Notes under the pieces: model-generated
The model's input: the letters and a program-made list of their open reading frames with translations, nothing else
Database searches by the model: none
Told to the model about the DNA's origin: nothing
Program-made: the position numbers and the translations under genes
Origin: Bradyrhizobium cytisi
GTDB lineage: Bacteria; Pseudomonadota; Alphaproteobacteria; Rhizobiales; Xanthobacteraceae
Direction of reading: 5' to 3'
Assembly: GCF_008123515.1 (NCBI RefSeq)
Contig: NZ_VSSR01000029.1
Span: 1-64,000 of the forward strand
Length of the DNA: 64,000 bases
Part shown: positions 27,867 through 36,068 of the stretch, in pieces
How the letters are laid out: the number at the start of each line of letters is the position of its first letter
Numbering within the stretch: the stretch's first letter is position 1

Positions 27867-29159
27867 ATGACCACGCGACCGATGACACGGCGCACTGCCG
27901 TGCTCGGCATCACCGCCGCGACCGCGACATTGGCGCGGCCATCGGTCTTGCGCGCGCAATCGACAGGCCGCGTCGTCGTGGTCGGGGGCGGCTTCGGTGG
28001 AGCAGCCTGCGCCCGCGCGCTCAAGCGCGCGCGAGGAGACTTGCAAGGAGACTTGCAAGTCATCCTGATCGAACCCAATGCGGTCTTCACCTCCTGCCCC
28101 TTCAGCAACGAGGTCATCGCGGGCCTGCGCGACATCGAAGCGCAGCAGTTTGACTACGACAGGCTAGCTGCCGAAGGCGTCACCGTGATCGGTCAGGCCG
28201 TGACCACCATCGAGCCACAGCTGCGCGGCGTCCTGACGGCCGATGGCGTCGCGCTGCCCTATGACCGCCTCGTGCTATCGCCGGGCATCGACTTTCACTT
28301 CGATGCCCTGCCCGGCTATGACGCGGCCGCAGTCGCATCTGAAAAGATGCCGCACGCCTGGAAGGCCGGCGCGCAGACGCTGCTGCTGCGCAGGCAGCTG
28401 GAGGCGATGGACGACGGTGGCACGGTCGCCATCGCGATCCCCGCCAATCCCTCGCGCTGCCCGCCCGCGCCCTACGAGCGCGCCAGCTTGATCGCGCATT
28501 ATTTGAAGACGCGGAAGCCGCGCTCGAAAGTGCTGATCCTCGATGCCAAGGACGATTTCCCGCAGCAGCGGCTGTTCGAGAAGGCATGGAAGGAGCTTTA
28601 CGGCGAGATGATCGAGCGCATCGGCCTGTCGCAAGGCGGCCGCGTCACCTCGGTCGATCCCGCGACCAAAACCATCGTCACGGAGTTCGGCAACTACACG
28701 CCTGACGTCGCCAACGTCATCCCGCCGCAGCGCGCCGGGCACATTGCCGAGATCGCGGGCGCAACTGACGCCACCGGCTGGTGCCCGATCGATCCTGTGA
28801 CCTTCGAGTCAAAGCTCGTCAAAAACGTCCATGTCATCGGCGACGCCTGCCTCGGCGGCGGCATTCCCAAATCGGCATCGGCCGCAAACGCACAAGGCAA
28901 GGCCTGCGCTGCAGCCATCGTCAACCTGCTCGCCGGCCGTACGCCGGAGGCGCCACGGCTGACCGGCGTCTGCTACAACACCGTCGCACCCGGCTACGGC
29001 TTCTCGCTCGCCGGCAACTACCAGCCGAGAGGCGACATCTTTGCCGAGGTCGAAGGCGGCGCGACGAGTCCGGTCGATGCGCCGCGTGAACTGCGCGCCC
29101 GCGAGGCGGCCGAGGCGGAACGCTGGTTTCAAACCATCACGGCGGATACTTTTGGCTAG
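27867..29159 (+). CDS. soxF: SoxF: flavocytochrome c sulfide dehydrogenase-type flavoprotein
   Basis: 430-residue Tat-exported flavoprotein (MTRRTAVLGITAATATLARP). The mature part begins VVVVGGGFGGAACARALK for FAD. It has FTSCPFSNEVIAG and NPSRCPPAPYERASLIA, the two Cys-containing segments characteristic of the sulfide dehydrogenase FccB/SoxF group, and a C-terminal VIGDACLGGGIPKSAS. It probably oxidises sulfide or activates the Sox system. Two start codons are possible, 27858 and 27867; the latter is given. No cytochrome subunit of the FccA type follows directly; SoxX does. Confidence 0.88.
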   Translation: MTTRPMTRRTAVLGITAATATLARPSVLRAQSTGRVVVVGGGFGGAACARALKRARGDLQGDLQVILIEPNAVFTSCPFSNEVIAGLRDIEAQQFDYDRLAAEGVTVIGQAVTTIEPQLRGVLTADGVALPYDRLVLSPGIDFHFDALPGYDAAAVASEKMPHAWKAGAQTLLLRRQLEAMDDGGTVAIAIPANPSRCPPAPYERASLIAHYLKTRKPRSKVLILDAKDDFPQQRLFEKAWKELYGEMIERIGLSQGGRVTSVDPATKTIVTEFGNYTPDVANVIPPQRAGHIAEIAGATDATGWCPIDPVTFESKLVKNVHVIGDACLGGGIPKSASAANAQGKACAAAIVNLLAGRTPEAPRLTGVCYNTVAPGYGFSLAGNYQPRGDIFAEVEGGATSPVDAPRELRAREAAEAERWFQTITADTFG

Positions 29160-29601
29160 ATCGACGGTCCACATCGTTGCCCTGATCGCCAGCCTCGCGC
29201 TCGTCTCCAACACGAGCGCCGAGGGACTCGCGCCCTACAAGATTGTCGGCGACGGCATCGCGGAATCGCTCACTGGCTCGCCTGGCGATCCCGCGCGCGG
29301 GCGCGCGCTGGTGCTGGCACGCACGACGACCTGTATCCTCTGCCATTCCGGCCCGTTCCCGGAAACGCGGTTTCAGGGCGACCTCGCGCCTGATCTCACC
29401 GGCGCGGGGAACCGCTGGACTGTGAGCCAGTTGCGGCTTCGGATGGTGGACGCCTCGCGCTTCAACCCGGACACCATCATGCCGTCCTATTACCGCAACG
29501 ACGGCCTCGTCCGCGTCGGACGCAATTTCACCGGCAAACCGATACTGTCGGCCGCGGAGATCGAGGACATCGTGGCTTATCTTGCAACACTTCGGAACTA
29601 G
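29152..29601 (+). CDS. soxX: SoxX: monohaem cytochrome c, TTG start
   Basis: 149-residue periplasmic cytochrome c, the small subunit of SoxAX, which couples the sulfur substrate to SoxY by oxidation. No ATG is available; the TTG at 29152, overlapping soxF by 8 bases, gives a good signal peptide (VALIASLALVSNTSA). The CILCH haem motif is at residues 61-65. The later segment has FNPDTIMPSYYRNDGLVRVG with a Met ligand, and DIVAYLATLRN is the usual end. Operon position soxF-X-Y-Z-A is as expected for sox clusters. Confidence 0.88.
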   Translation: MARSTVHIVALIASLALVSNTSAEGLAPYKIVGDGIAESLTGSPGDPARGRALVLARTTTCILCHSGPFPETRFQGDLAPDLTGAGNRWTVSQLRLRMVDASRFNPDTIMPSYYRNDGLVRVGRNFTGKPILSAAEIEDIVAYLATLRN

Positions 29602-29609
29602 GACTGGTC

Positions 29610-30068
29610 ATGCCAACGACGCGACGACAATTTCTAACCCTGGCTGGCAGTGTCACGGTCATTCCAATCGTTACACCACGGCCGGTCGAAGCAACGCCCG
29701 CGATGCTCAACACGGCCATCCGCAACATCGTCGGCGAGGCGCCAATTCGCACCGGCAAGGTCAAGCTCGACATTCCGCCTCTGGTCGAGAACGGCAACAC
29801 GGTGCCGATGACGGTCAGCGTCGCGAGCCCGATGACGGCGGACGACTACGTCAAGAGCATCCACGTCTTCAACGAGAAGAACCCGCAGCCGAACATAGGT
29901 CATTTCTATCTGAGCCCTTCTTCCGGCCGCGCCCAGATCTCGACGCGGATCCGGCTCGCCGACACCCAGAAGGTGGTCGCGATCGCCCGCCTCTCCGACG
30001 GCAGCTTCTGGCAGGTCGCAGCGGATATTGTCGTGACGCTGGCCGCCTGCACCGAGGAGGTGAACTGA
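29610..30068 (+). CDS. soxY: SoxY: sulfur carrier subunit, unusual C-terminus
   Basis: 152-residue periplasmic protein with a Tat-like leader (MPTTRRQFLTLAGSVTVIP). It is the half of SoxYZ that covalently carries sulfur on a C-terminal Cys. Canonical SoxY ends in the swinging-arm motif GGCGG. Here the end is VVTLAACTEEVN: the Cys is kept but its Gly neighbours are Ala/Thr, and four further residues (EEVN) extend the chain. The remainder (GNTVPMTVSVASPMTADDY and FNEKNPQPNIGHF) fits SoxY. soxZ starts at the overlapping TGATG, so the two subunits are translationally coupled. Confidence 0.88.
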   Translation: MPTTRRQFLTLAGSVTVIPIVTPRPVEATPAMLNTAIRNIVGEAPIRTGKVKLDIPPLVENGNTVPMTVSVASPMTADDYVKSIHVFNEKNPQPNIGHFYLSPSSGRAQISTRIRLADTQKVVAIARLSDGSFWQVAADIVVTLAACTEEVN

Positions 30069-30385
30069 TGGCCGCCCTCATCAACGTCCCGGCGAAGGCC
30101 AAGCGCGGCGACATCATCGAGATTCGCACGCTGACCTCGCACATCATGGAAACCGGCTTTCGCCACACCGTGGACGGTGCGCTGGTGCCGCGCGACATCA
30201 TCACGAGCTTCACCTGCCGCTACAACGGCACCGAGATCTTCCGCGCCGATCTGTTTCCGGCCATCGCCGCCAATCCCTATTTGTCCTTTTTCACGGTCGC
30301 CAGGGAGAGCGGCAAGTTCGAGTTCGAATGGATCGGCGACAACGGCTATTCGTCCACCGCATCGGCATCGATCACGGTCGAATGA
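30068..30385 (+). CDS. soxZ: SoxZ: sulfur carrier complex subunit
   Basis: 105-residue protein, normal SoxZ length, with no signal peptide (it is exported with SoxY). Family stretches are RGDIIEIRTLTSHIMETGF and FRADLFPAIAANPYLSF, then FEFEWIGDNG. It shields the SoxY carrier arm and forms the heterodimer. Start overlaps the soxY stop by one base and the end overlaps soxA by four bases (ATGA). Confidence 0.92.
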   Translation: MAALINVPAKAKRGDIIEIRTLTSHIMETGFRHTVDGALVPRDIITSFTCRYNGTEIFRADLFPAIAANPYLSFFTVARESGKFEFEWIGDNGYSSTASASITVE

Positions 30386-31161
30386 ATTTTTGGCGCGCGA
30401 TAGTGCTGGCGGCGCTGGCCGCCACGGCTCCTGCCCTGCTCGCCGGCGAAATCCCGCCCGACGCGCGCCGCTCCGGCTATTCCTTCATGGGCCCCGATAC
30501 CCGCGCCATGCAGGATGACGACAGCTCCAATCCGGGCATGCTGTTCGTGCTCGACGGCGAGGCGCTGTGGACGAAGAAGGCGGGCAGCGCGCACAAGGCG
30601 TGCGCGGACTGCCATGGCGATGCGCGAAGCAGCATGAAGGGCATCGCGGCCCGCTATCCCGCCTTCGACAAGGCGCTCGCGCGCCCCGTCACGCTCGACC
30701 AGCGCATCAACCTCTGCCGCGCCAATCATCAGCAGGCAGCACCGCTGCCCTACGAGAGCCGCGACGTCCTGGCGCTGTCTGCCTTCGTTGCCCACCAATC
30801 GCGCGGCGTCGCAATCACCGCAGGCGACGATCCACAACTCAAGCCTTTCGTCGAACAAGGCCGCAATCTCTTCATGCAGCGCGAGGGTCAGCTCAACCTG
30901 GCCTGCACCAATTGCCACGACGACAACTTTGAGAAGCGCCTCGCGGGCTCGCCGATCACGCAAGCGCAGCCGACCGGCTATCCGCTCTATCGGCTGGAAT
31001 GGCAGACGCTGGGATCGCTGGAGCGGCGCCTGCGCAGCTGCATGACCGGTGTCCGCGCCCAGGCCTATGACTACGGCGCGCCCGAACTGGTGGCGCTCGA
31101 GCTCTATCTGATGTCGCGGGCCCGCGGAATGCCGATGGAAACGCCAGCGGTGCGACCGTAA
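30382..31161 (+). CDS. soxA: SoxA: diheme cytochrome c
   Basis: 259-residue periplasmic cytochrome, partner of SoxX. It has a signal peptide (IVLAALAATAPALLAGE) and two haem motifs, CADCH at about residue 74 and CTNCH at about 175. The Cys in NLCRAN and the Cys at about residue 220 in RSCMTGVRAQ match the ligand and substrate positions of diheme SoxA. Together SoxAX would attach the sulfur compound to SoxY. No soxB or soxCD is found in the window, so the full pathway needs partners elsewhere. It ends 75 bases before the ABC binding-protein gene. Confidence 0.9.
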   Translation: MNFWRAIVLAALAATAPALLAGEIPPDARRSGYSFMGPDTRAMQDDDSSNPGMLFVLDGEALWTKKAGSAHKACADCHGDARSSMKGIAARYPAFDKALARPVTLDQRINLCRANHQQAAPLPYESRDVLALSAFVAHQSRGVAITAGDDPQLKPFVEQGRNLFMQREGQLNLACTNCHDDNFEKRLAGSPITQAQPTGYPLYRLEWQTLGSLERRLRSCMTGVRAQAYDYGAPELVALELYLMSRARGMPMETPAVRP

Positions 31162-31236
31162 CGCCCAAATTAGGGCTAGGCAGGCGTGGAACGGTCGCTA
31201 GTATCCCCCCAAATTGAGTCACAGGGAGGAACTAAA

Positions 31237-32562
31237 GTGGCTGACCACAAAATCTCGCGCCGTACGCTTTTGACCGGCACTGCCGCAGCTGGCGCGCTCA
31301 GCCTGACGGGATTGCCGGCGCGCGCCGAGGTGAACTGGAAGAAATATGCCGGGACCAAGCTGGAGGTGATCCTCGCCAAGGGACCGCGCGGCGATAATCT
31401 GCAAAAATATGTCAAGGAATTCACCGAGCTCACCGGTATCCAGGTCGAAGCCGAGCAGATTCCCGAGCAGCAGCAGCGCCAGAAGGTCGTGATCGAGCTG
31501 ACCTCGGGACGGCCGAGCTTCGACGTGGTCCATATCAGCTATCATGTGCAGAAGCGGCAATTCGAGAAGGCTGGCTGGCTCGCCGACATAACGCCCTATT
31601 TAAAGGATCCGACGCTGACCGCGCCCGACCTCGTCGAGAGCGATTTCTCGGCTGCCGGCTTGCAATACGCCAGGAACGACAAGGGCCAGATGCTGTCGCT
31701 GCCCTGGTCGGTCGACTATTTCATCCTCTATTACAACAAGGAGCTCTTCCAGAAGAAGGGCGTTGCGGTGCCCAAGACACTGGACGAGATGGCCGCAGCC
31801 GCCGAGAAGCTCACCGACACTAAGGAAGGCACCTACGGGTTCGTCGGGCGCGGCTTGCGCAACGCCAACATGGCATTGTGGGGCAACTTCTTCCTCGACT
31901 ATGGCGGTGAATTCCTCGACGCCAAGGGCAACATCCTGACTGATGGCCCCGAAGCCGTTGCCGCGACCAAGCTGTACCAGACGCTGCTGACGAAGTCGGC
32001 ACCTCCCGGCGTCGCCGGCTTCAACTGGATGGAATCGATGGCCTCCTTCACACAAGGAAGGTCTGCGATGTGGATCGATGGCGTCGGCTGGGCACCGCCG
32101 CTCGAAGATCCGGCCGCCTCGCGCGTCGTCGGCAAGGTCGGCTACACCGTCGTCCCAGCCGGACCGAAGGGACAATACTCGGCCACTTACGGCGATGGCG
32201 TCGGCATTGCAGCCGCTAGCAAGAACAAGGAAGCCGCCTACCTGCTCTGCCAGTGGATCGTCTCCAAGCAGCAGGGCGCACGGCTGTTGCAGGCGGGCGG
32301 TGGCGTGCCATTTCGCAATTCGATCCTGAACGATCCCGAGATCCAGAAGGGCGTGAAGATGCCCAAGGAATGGCTACAGTCGGTGGTCGATTCCGCCAAG
32401 ATCAGCAAGCTCGGTCTTCCCGTCGTGATCCCGGTCGCCGAATTCCGCGACATCGTCGGCGCGGCGGTCACTGCGACGCTGTCTGGCGCCGATCCCGCGA
32501 CTGAGCTGAAGAAGGCCAACGATCAGTACCGGCCGATCCTGGAGCGTAGCGAAAAGGCGTGA
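31237..32562 (+). CDS. ABC importer, extracellular solute-binding protein (sugar type)
   Basis: 441-residue periplasmic receptor of the family 1 sugar-binding type. GTG 31237 is chosen because AGGGAGGA lies about 8 bases upstream and it opens a twin-arginine leader (ISRRTLLTGTAAAGALSL). Marks of the family are QKVVIELTSGRPSFDVV, LPWSVDYFILYYNKELF and the GRSAMWIDG stretch. It is followed by two permease genes overlapping by four bases each (GTGA and ATGA). The ligand cannot be told. It sits right after soxA, but 75 bases and a strong own ribosome-binding site make independent expression possible. Confidence 0.9.
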   Translation: MADHKISRRTLLTGTAAAGALSLTGLPARAEVNWKKYAGTKLEVILAKGPRGDNLQKYVKEFTELTGIQVEAEQIPEQQQRQKVVIELTSGRPSFDVVHISYHVQKRQFEKAGWLADITPYLKDPTLTAPDLVESDFSAAGLQYARNDKGQMLSLPWSVDYFILYYNKELFQKKGVAVPKTLDEMAAAAEKLTDTKEGTYGFVGRGLRNANMALWGNFFLDYGGEFLDAKGNILTDGPEAVAATKLYQTLLTKSAPPGVAGFNWMESMASFTQGRSAMWIDGVGWAPPLEDPAASRVVGKVGYTVVPAGPKGQYSATYGDGVGIAAASKNKEAAYLLCQWIVSKQQGARLLQAGGGVPFRNSILNDPEIQKGVKMPKEWLQSVVDSAKISKLGLPVVIPVAEFRDIVGAAVTATLSGADPATELKKANDQYRPILERSEKA

Positions 32563-33497
32563 GTGCGTTGACACAATCGACTCCGGGCGCGGCACAGTCT
32601 GCTGCCGCGCCGGAGAAGGAACTGCGGCCGCCGTCCTATTGGCCGTTCGTGGTGCCGGCGCTCGTCGTCGTGCTCGCCATCATCATCTTCCCGTGGGTCT
32701 TCACCATCTGGATGAGCCTGAACGAGTGGAAGGTCGGCTCGTCGACCACCTTCGTCGGATTGTCCAACTATCTGCGCCTGACCAGCGATCCTCGCTTCAT
32801 CGAGGCGATCGGACATACGCTGGTCTACACCGTGCTGTCTGTGGTGTTGCCGCTCGTGTTCGGCACATTCGCGGCCGTGGTGTTTCACCAGAAATTCGCG
32901 GGACGCGGCTTCCTGCGCGGTGTCTTCATCATGCCGATGATGGCAACGCCCGTGGCGATCGCACTGGTCTGGACCATGATGTTCCACCCGCAGCTCGGCG
33001 TGCTGAACTATCTGCTGTCGCTGGTCGGCATCCCTCCGCAGCTCTGGGTGTTTCACCCGGCAACGGTGATCCCCTCGCTGGTGCTGGTCGAGACCTGGCA
33101 ATGGACGCCGCTGGTGATGCTGATCGTGCTCGGCGGCCTCGCCGCGATCCCGACCGAGCCTTACGAGAGCGCGCAGATCGACGGCGCGAACCTGTGGCAG
33201 GTGTTCCGCTTCATCACCCTGCCGCTGATCATGCCATTCCTGTTCATCGCCGGCATGATCCGCATGATCGACGCCGTGAAGAGCTTTGACATCATCTTTG
33301 CGATCACGCAGGGCGGACCGGGCTCGGCCTCGGAGACGATCAACATCTATCTCTACAGCGTCGCCTTCTCTTATTACGACCTCGGCTACGGCTCGGCGAT
33401 CGCGGTCGTGTTCTTCCTGCTGATTGTCCTGCTTGCGGCGGTGATGCTCTACGCGCGCCAGCGCATGCTGTGGACCGAGATCGCGAGCGACGCATGA
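32559..33497 (+). CDS. ABC importer permease, MalF-like
   Basis: 312-residue inner-membrane permease with six membrane spans. The EAA loop that contacts the ATPase reads EPYESAQIDGANLWQVFRFI, the conserved cytoplasmic coupling helix, around residue 205. The start codon is GTG overlapping the stop of the binding-protein gene. It pairs with the next permease as a heterodimer. The N-terminal about 30 residues are Ala/Pro-rich and precede the first span. Confidence 0.92.
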   Translation: MSALTQSTPGAAQSAAAPEKELRPPSYWPFVVPALVVVLAIIIFPWVFTIWMSLNEWKVGSSTTFVGLSNYLRLTSDPRFIEAIGHTLVYTVLSVVLPLVFGTFAAVVFHQKFAGRGFLRGVFIMPMMATPVAIALVWTMMFHPQLGVLNYLLSLVGIPPQLWVFHPATVIPSLVLVETWQWTPLVMLIVLGGLAAIPTEPYESAQIDGANLWQVFRFITLPLIMPFLFIAGMIRMIDAVKSFDIIFAITQGGPGSASETINIYLYSVAFSYYDLGYGSAIAVVFFLLIVLLAAVMLYARQRMLWTEIASDA

Positions 33498-34348
33498 CTC
33501 CAAGTCAATTCAACATGCGTCGAATCAACATGCGTCAAATCATCGGCAAGATCAGCCTGTGGTTCGCGGTACTGGTCATCGTGTCGCCGGCAATCCTGTT
33601 CTTCCTCTGGATGGTGTCGCTCTCGCTGAAATTCGAGGTCGACAACGCCGCCTACCCACCGGTCTTCATCCCCGAGCATTTCGCCTGGAAGAACTATGCC
33701 GACGTGGTCGCCTCCAATCGATTCGTGACCTATTTCTTCAACAGCCTGATCGTGACCGGGAGCGCGACGGCGCTCGCGCTGATCGTCGGCGTCCCCGCCG
33801 GTTACGGCATCGCGCGCATGGCCGCGCATAAATCCGCGATCGTGATCCTGATCGCCCGCATCACGCCCGGCCTGTCCTACCTCATCCCGCTGTTCCTGCT
33901 GTTCCAGTGGCTGGGACTGCTCGGCACGCTGGTGCCGCAGATCATCATTCATCTCGTGGTGACGGTACCGATCGTGATCTGGATCATGATCGGCTATTTC
34001 GAGACGACTCCGCTCGAGCTGGAGGAAGCCGCGCTGATCGACGGCGCCACGCGCTGGCAGGTGTTCCGCCACGTCGCGCTGCCGATTGCAAAGCCCGGCA
34101 TCGCGGTCGCCTTCATCCTCGCGGTGATCTTCTCCTGGAACAATTTTGTGTTCGGCATCGTGCTGGCCGGACGCGAGACCCGCACCCTGCCCGTCGCCGT
34201 CTACAACATGATCTCGTTCGACCAGCTGAGCTGGGGACCGCTCGCCGCCGCTGCGCTGATCGTCACTCTCCCGGTGCTGCTGCTCACGGTATTCGCCCAG
34301 CGGCAGATCGTGGCCGGGCTCACGGCAGGTGCGGTCAAGGGCGGGTGA
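33494..34348 (+). CDS. ABC importer permease, MalG-like
   Basis: 284-residue partner permease with six spans. Its EAA loop is LELEEAALIDGATRWQVFRH. The ATG at 33494 overlaps the previous stop by four bases. A short inverted repeat (GGGTGA 34343-34348 with TCACCC 34356-34361) marks the end. No ATP-binding subunit follows: the next gene is on the opposite strand. The importer must borrow a shared ATPase encoded elsewhere, as happens for some sugar transporters. Confidence 0.92.
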   Translation: MTPSQFNMRRINMRQIIGKISLWFAVLVIVSPAILFFLWMVSLSLKFEVDNAAYPPVFIPEHFAWKNYADVVASNRFVTYFFNSLIVTGSATALALIVGVPAGYGIARMAAHKSAIVILIARITPGLSYLIPLFLLFQWLGLLGTLVPQIIIHLVVTVPIVIWIMIGYFETTPLELEEAALIDGATRWQVFRHVALPIAKPGIAVAFILAVIFSWNNFVFGIVLAGRETRTLPVAVYNMISFDQLSWGPLAAAALIVTLPVLLLTVFAQRQIVAGLTAGAVKGG

Positions 34349-34361
34349 CCGCTCCTCACCC
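34343..34361. terminator. weak hairpin between convergent genes
   Basis: GGGTGA (34343-34348) and TCACCC (34356-34361) form a 6-bp stem with a 7-base loop, overlapping the stop codon of the ABC permease and lying 39 bases before the end of the convergent SDR. There is no T-run; it may be a minor terminator. Confidence 0.35.
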
Positions 34362-34399
34362 AGCGATACGATGCTGACGCTTGTTCCGGCCGCATGCCG

Positions 34400-35257
34400 T
34401 CAAAAGGCTCGCGCCGCGCGGGGAGGCTGCGATGCGGCTACCACATCGAGCCGCAGATCCTTTCGAATCCCGGCGTCCACCAGACCGGCCGGCGCGAACC
34501 TGCGAAGGAGCCGCAGGCGGTTCGCGAGCTTGCCGGCCGCATACCGGAGTTTCGGCCGCGCCGCGCTCGCCGCTTTCAGAACGGTGTCGGCCACCACGTC
34601 AGGGGACTCGGCCGTTGTCATCACCTCGTTCACCCGTTTGGTGACGCCCGCGCGAGACTCGCGATACTCATCGAGCTTGGCATCCGGCTCCATGAAGTTC
34701 GCATCGAATGGCGTCTTCGTGTACGCTGGCTCGATGACCGAGACGCGGATGCCGCGCGTGCGCAGCTCATGGTCGAGCGATTCCGAATAGCCTTCCACCG
34801 CGTGCTTGGTCGCAGCATAGAGCGCGCCATAAGGCATCGGTAGAAAGCCAAGCACGGAGCCGATGTTGATGATACGACCATTCCCTTGGCGTCGCATGTG
34901 AGGCACGACGGCGCGCGTCATCCGGATCAGTCCGAAGAAATTCGTGTCGAAAATCGATCGAGCCTGATCCATCGAGCTCTCTTCCGCTCCGGCAGGGGCA
35001 ACACCGAAGCCGGCGTTGTTCACGAGCAGATCGATGCGGCCCTCGCGCTGCATCACTTCGCCGACGGCGGCTTCAACGGATTCATCGCTGGTCACATCGA
35101 GGGCCAGCATCTCGAACGACCGCCCGCCGGCCTGTGCGCCTCGTCTGCTGGTGCCGTAGACCTTGTAGCCGGCTTTCGCGAGCCGCTCCGCCGTGGCTTC
35201 GCCGATGCCTGATGAGGCGCCGGTAACAAGCGCGATCCTTGTGTTGGTCGTATTCAC
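34400..35257 (-). CDS. SDR-family oxidoreductase
   Basis: 285-residue classical SDR with TGASSGIGEATAERLA, NNAGFG, the catalytic Ser in INIGSVLGF and YAATK, and a longer C-terminal tail than usual, like bacterial oxidoreductases related to retinol dehydrogenases. GTG 35257 is chosen over ATG 35347 because AGGAGAA lies 6 bases upstream and the extension has no similarity. It is divergent from the TetR gene, with a perfect palindrome between, and is likely repressed by it. Substrate is not known. Confidence 0.9.
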   Translation of the reverse strand: MNTTNTRIALVTGASSGIGEATAERLAKAGYKVYGTSRRGAQAGGRSFEMLALDVTSDESVEAAVGEVMQREGRIDLLVNNAGFGVAPAGAEESSMDQARSIFDTNFFGLIRMTRAVVPHMRRQGNGRIINIGSVLGFLPMPYGALYAATKHAVEGYSESLDHELRTRGIRVSVIEPAYTKTPFDANFMEPDAKLDEYRESRAGVTKRVNEVMTTAESPDVVADTVLKAASAARPKLRYAAGKLANRLRLLRRFAPAGLVDAGIRKDLRLDVVAASQPPRAARAF

Positions 35258-35297
35258 GAGCTTCTCCTGTGAGGGTGCCAGCCCCGAACCATTTTGA

Positions 35298-35336
35298 TTA
35301 CGGTCGTAACTATTGATGTAAATGACGATCGTCATT
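35298..35336. promoter_or_regulatory. TetR operator candidate between divergent SDR and tetR genes
   Basis: A perfect 16-bp palindrome AATGACGATCGTCATT (35321-35336) lies in the 114-base gap between two divergent genes, with a second inverted repeat TTACG-GT-CGTAA (35298-35309). TetR-family proteins usually repress themselves and the divergent gene through such sites. Assignment rests on symmetry and location. Confidence 0.65.
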
Positions 35337-35371
35337 ATGATTGTCAAGACCCGGGACCAAGGATCTGTGAC

Positions 35372-35923
35372 ATGCGCGTTTCAAAGGAACAGGCGGCCAA
35401 GAATCGCGAGCGCATTCTCGATGCCGCCTCCCGCCTCATGCGAGAGCGAGGCATCTCCGGCATGGGTGTCGACGCGCTGGCCGACGCTGCCGGGATGACC
35501 CATGGCAGCATGTACAGTCAGTTCGGCTCCAAGGAACGGCTTGTCGAAGAAGCGGTGGCTCACGCCGTTGTCGGCAAAGAGCGAGAAATACCCGACGGAT
35601 TTGCGCTCGGGGACTATTTTTCCGAGTACCTCTCGGCGGGACATCGCGACAAACCGGGAAGCGGTTGCCCTTTCGCAGCCCTGTGTTGTGAGATGCCGCG
35701 CCAAAGTGGCGGCGTGAGAGAACGTTTCACAGCCGGAGTGCGGCGCATGATCGGGCTGCTGAGTGCTCGAATGGCCTCAACGCTAAAGCCGCGGCAGCGC
35801 GAAGAGAAGGCGCTCGCGACGGCCGCCTCCCTGATCGGAGCACTCGTGCTCGCCCGGGCCGTGAACGATCCCAAGCTGTCGGACGACATTCTTCGCGCGA
35901 CCAGAAATCAGTTAGGCGATTGA
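35372..35923 (+). CDS. TetR-family transcriptional regulator
   Basis: 183-residue repressor. The N-terminal helix-turn-helix is RILDAASRLMRERGISGMGV and DALADAAGMTHGSMYSQFGS, followed by the KERLVEEA helix. The C-terminal effector domain contains CPFAALCCEMP, a Cys-containing stretch seen in several TetR subfamilies. The ATG at 35372 (MRVSKEQAAKNRERIL) is chosen over an upstream start, as it matches the family N-terminus. It probably controls the divergent SDR through the palindrome at 35321. The inducer is unknown. Confidence 0.92.
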   Translation: MRVSKEQAAKNRERILDAASRLMRERGISGMGVDALADAAGMTHGSMYSQFGSKERLVEEAVAHAVVGKEREIPDGFALGDYFSEYLSAGHRDKPGSGCPFAALCCEMPRQSGGVRERFTAGVRRMIGLLSARMASTLKPRQREEKALATAASLIGALVLARAVNDPKLSDDILRATRNQLGD

Positions 35924-36068
35924 TCGCACCTAGTAGCGCCGCCGACGTTTCTACGTGGAGTTGACGGACGGTCCGCGCGCCCGTATGCTACACATCGTAG
36001 CGCTACTATACGTGACAACAAAGGCATAAACTGCGCTGGTTGTGCACACGAACGCGATAGAGACGCCA

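Noticed and set aside
26709..29159. 816-codon plus-strand frame over the Mo-hydroxylase and soxF genes
   Set aside because: Low-complexity, Arg-rich translation until it enters the true soxF frame after 27858; the upstream part has no similarity and overlaps the catalytic subunit in another frame.
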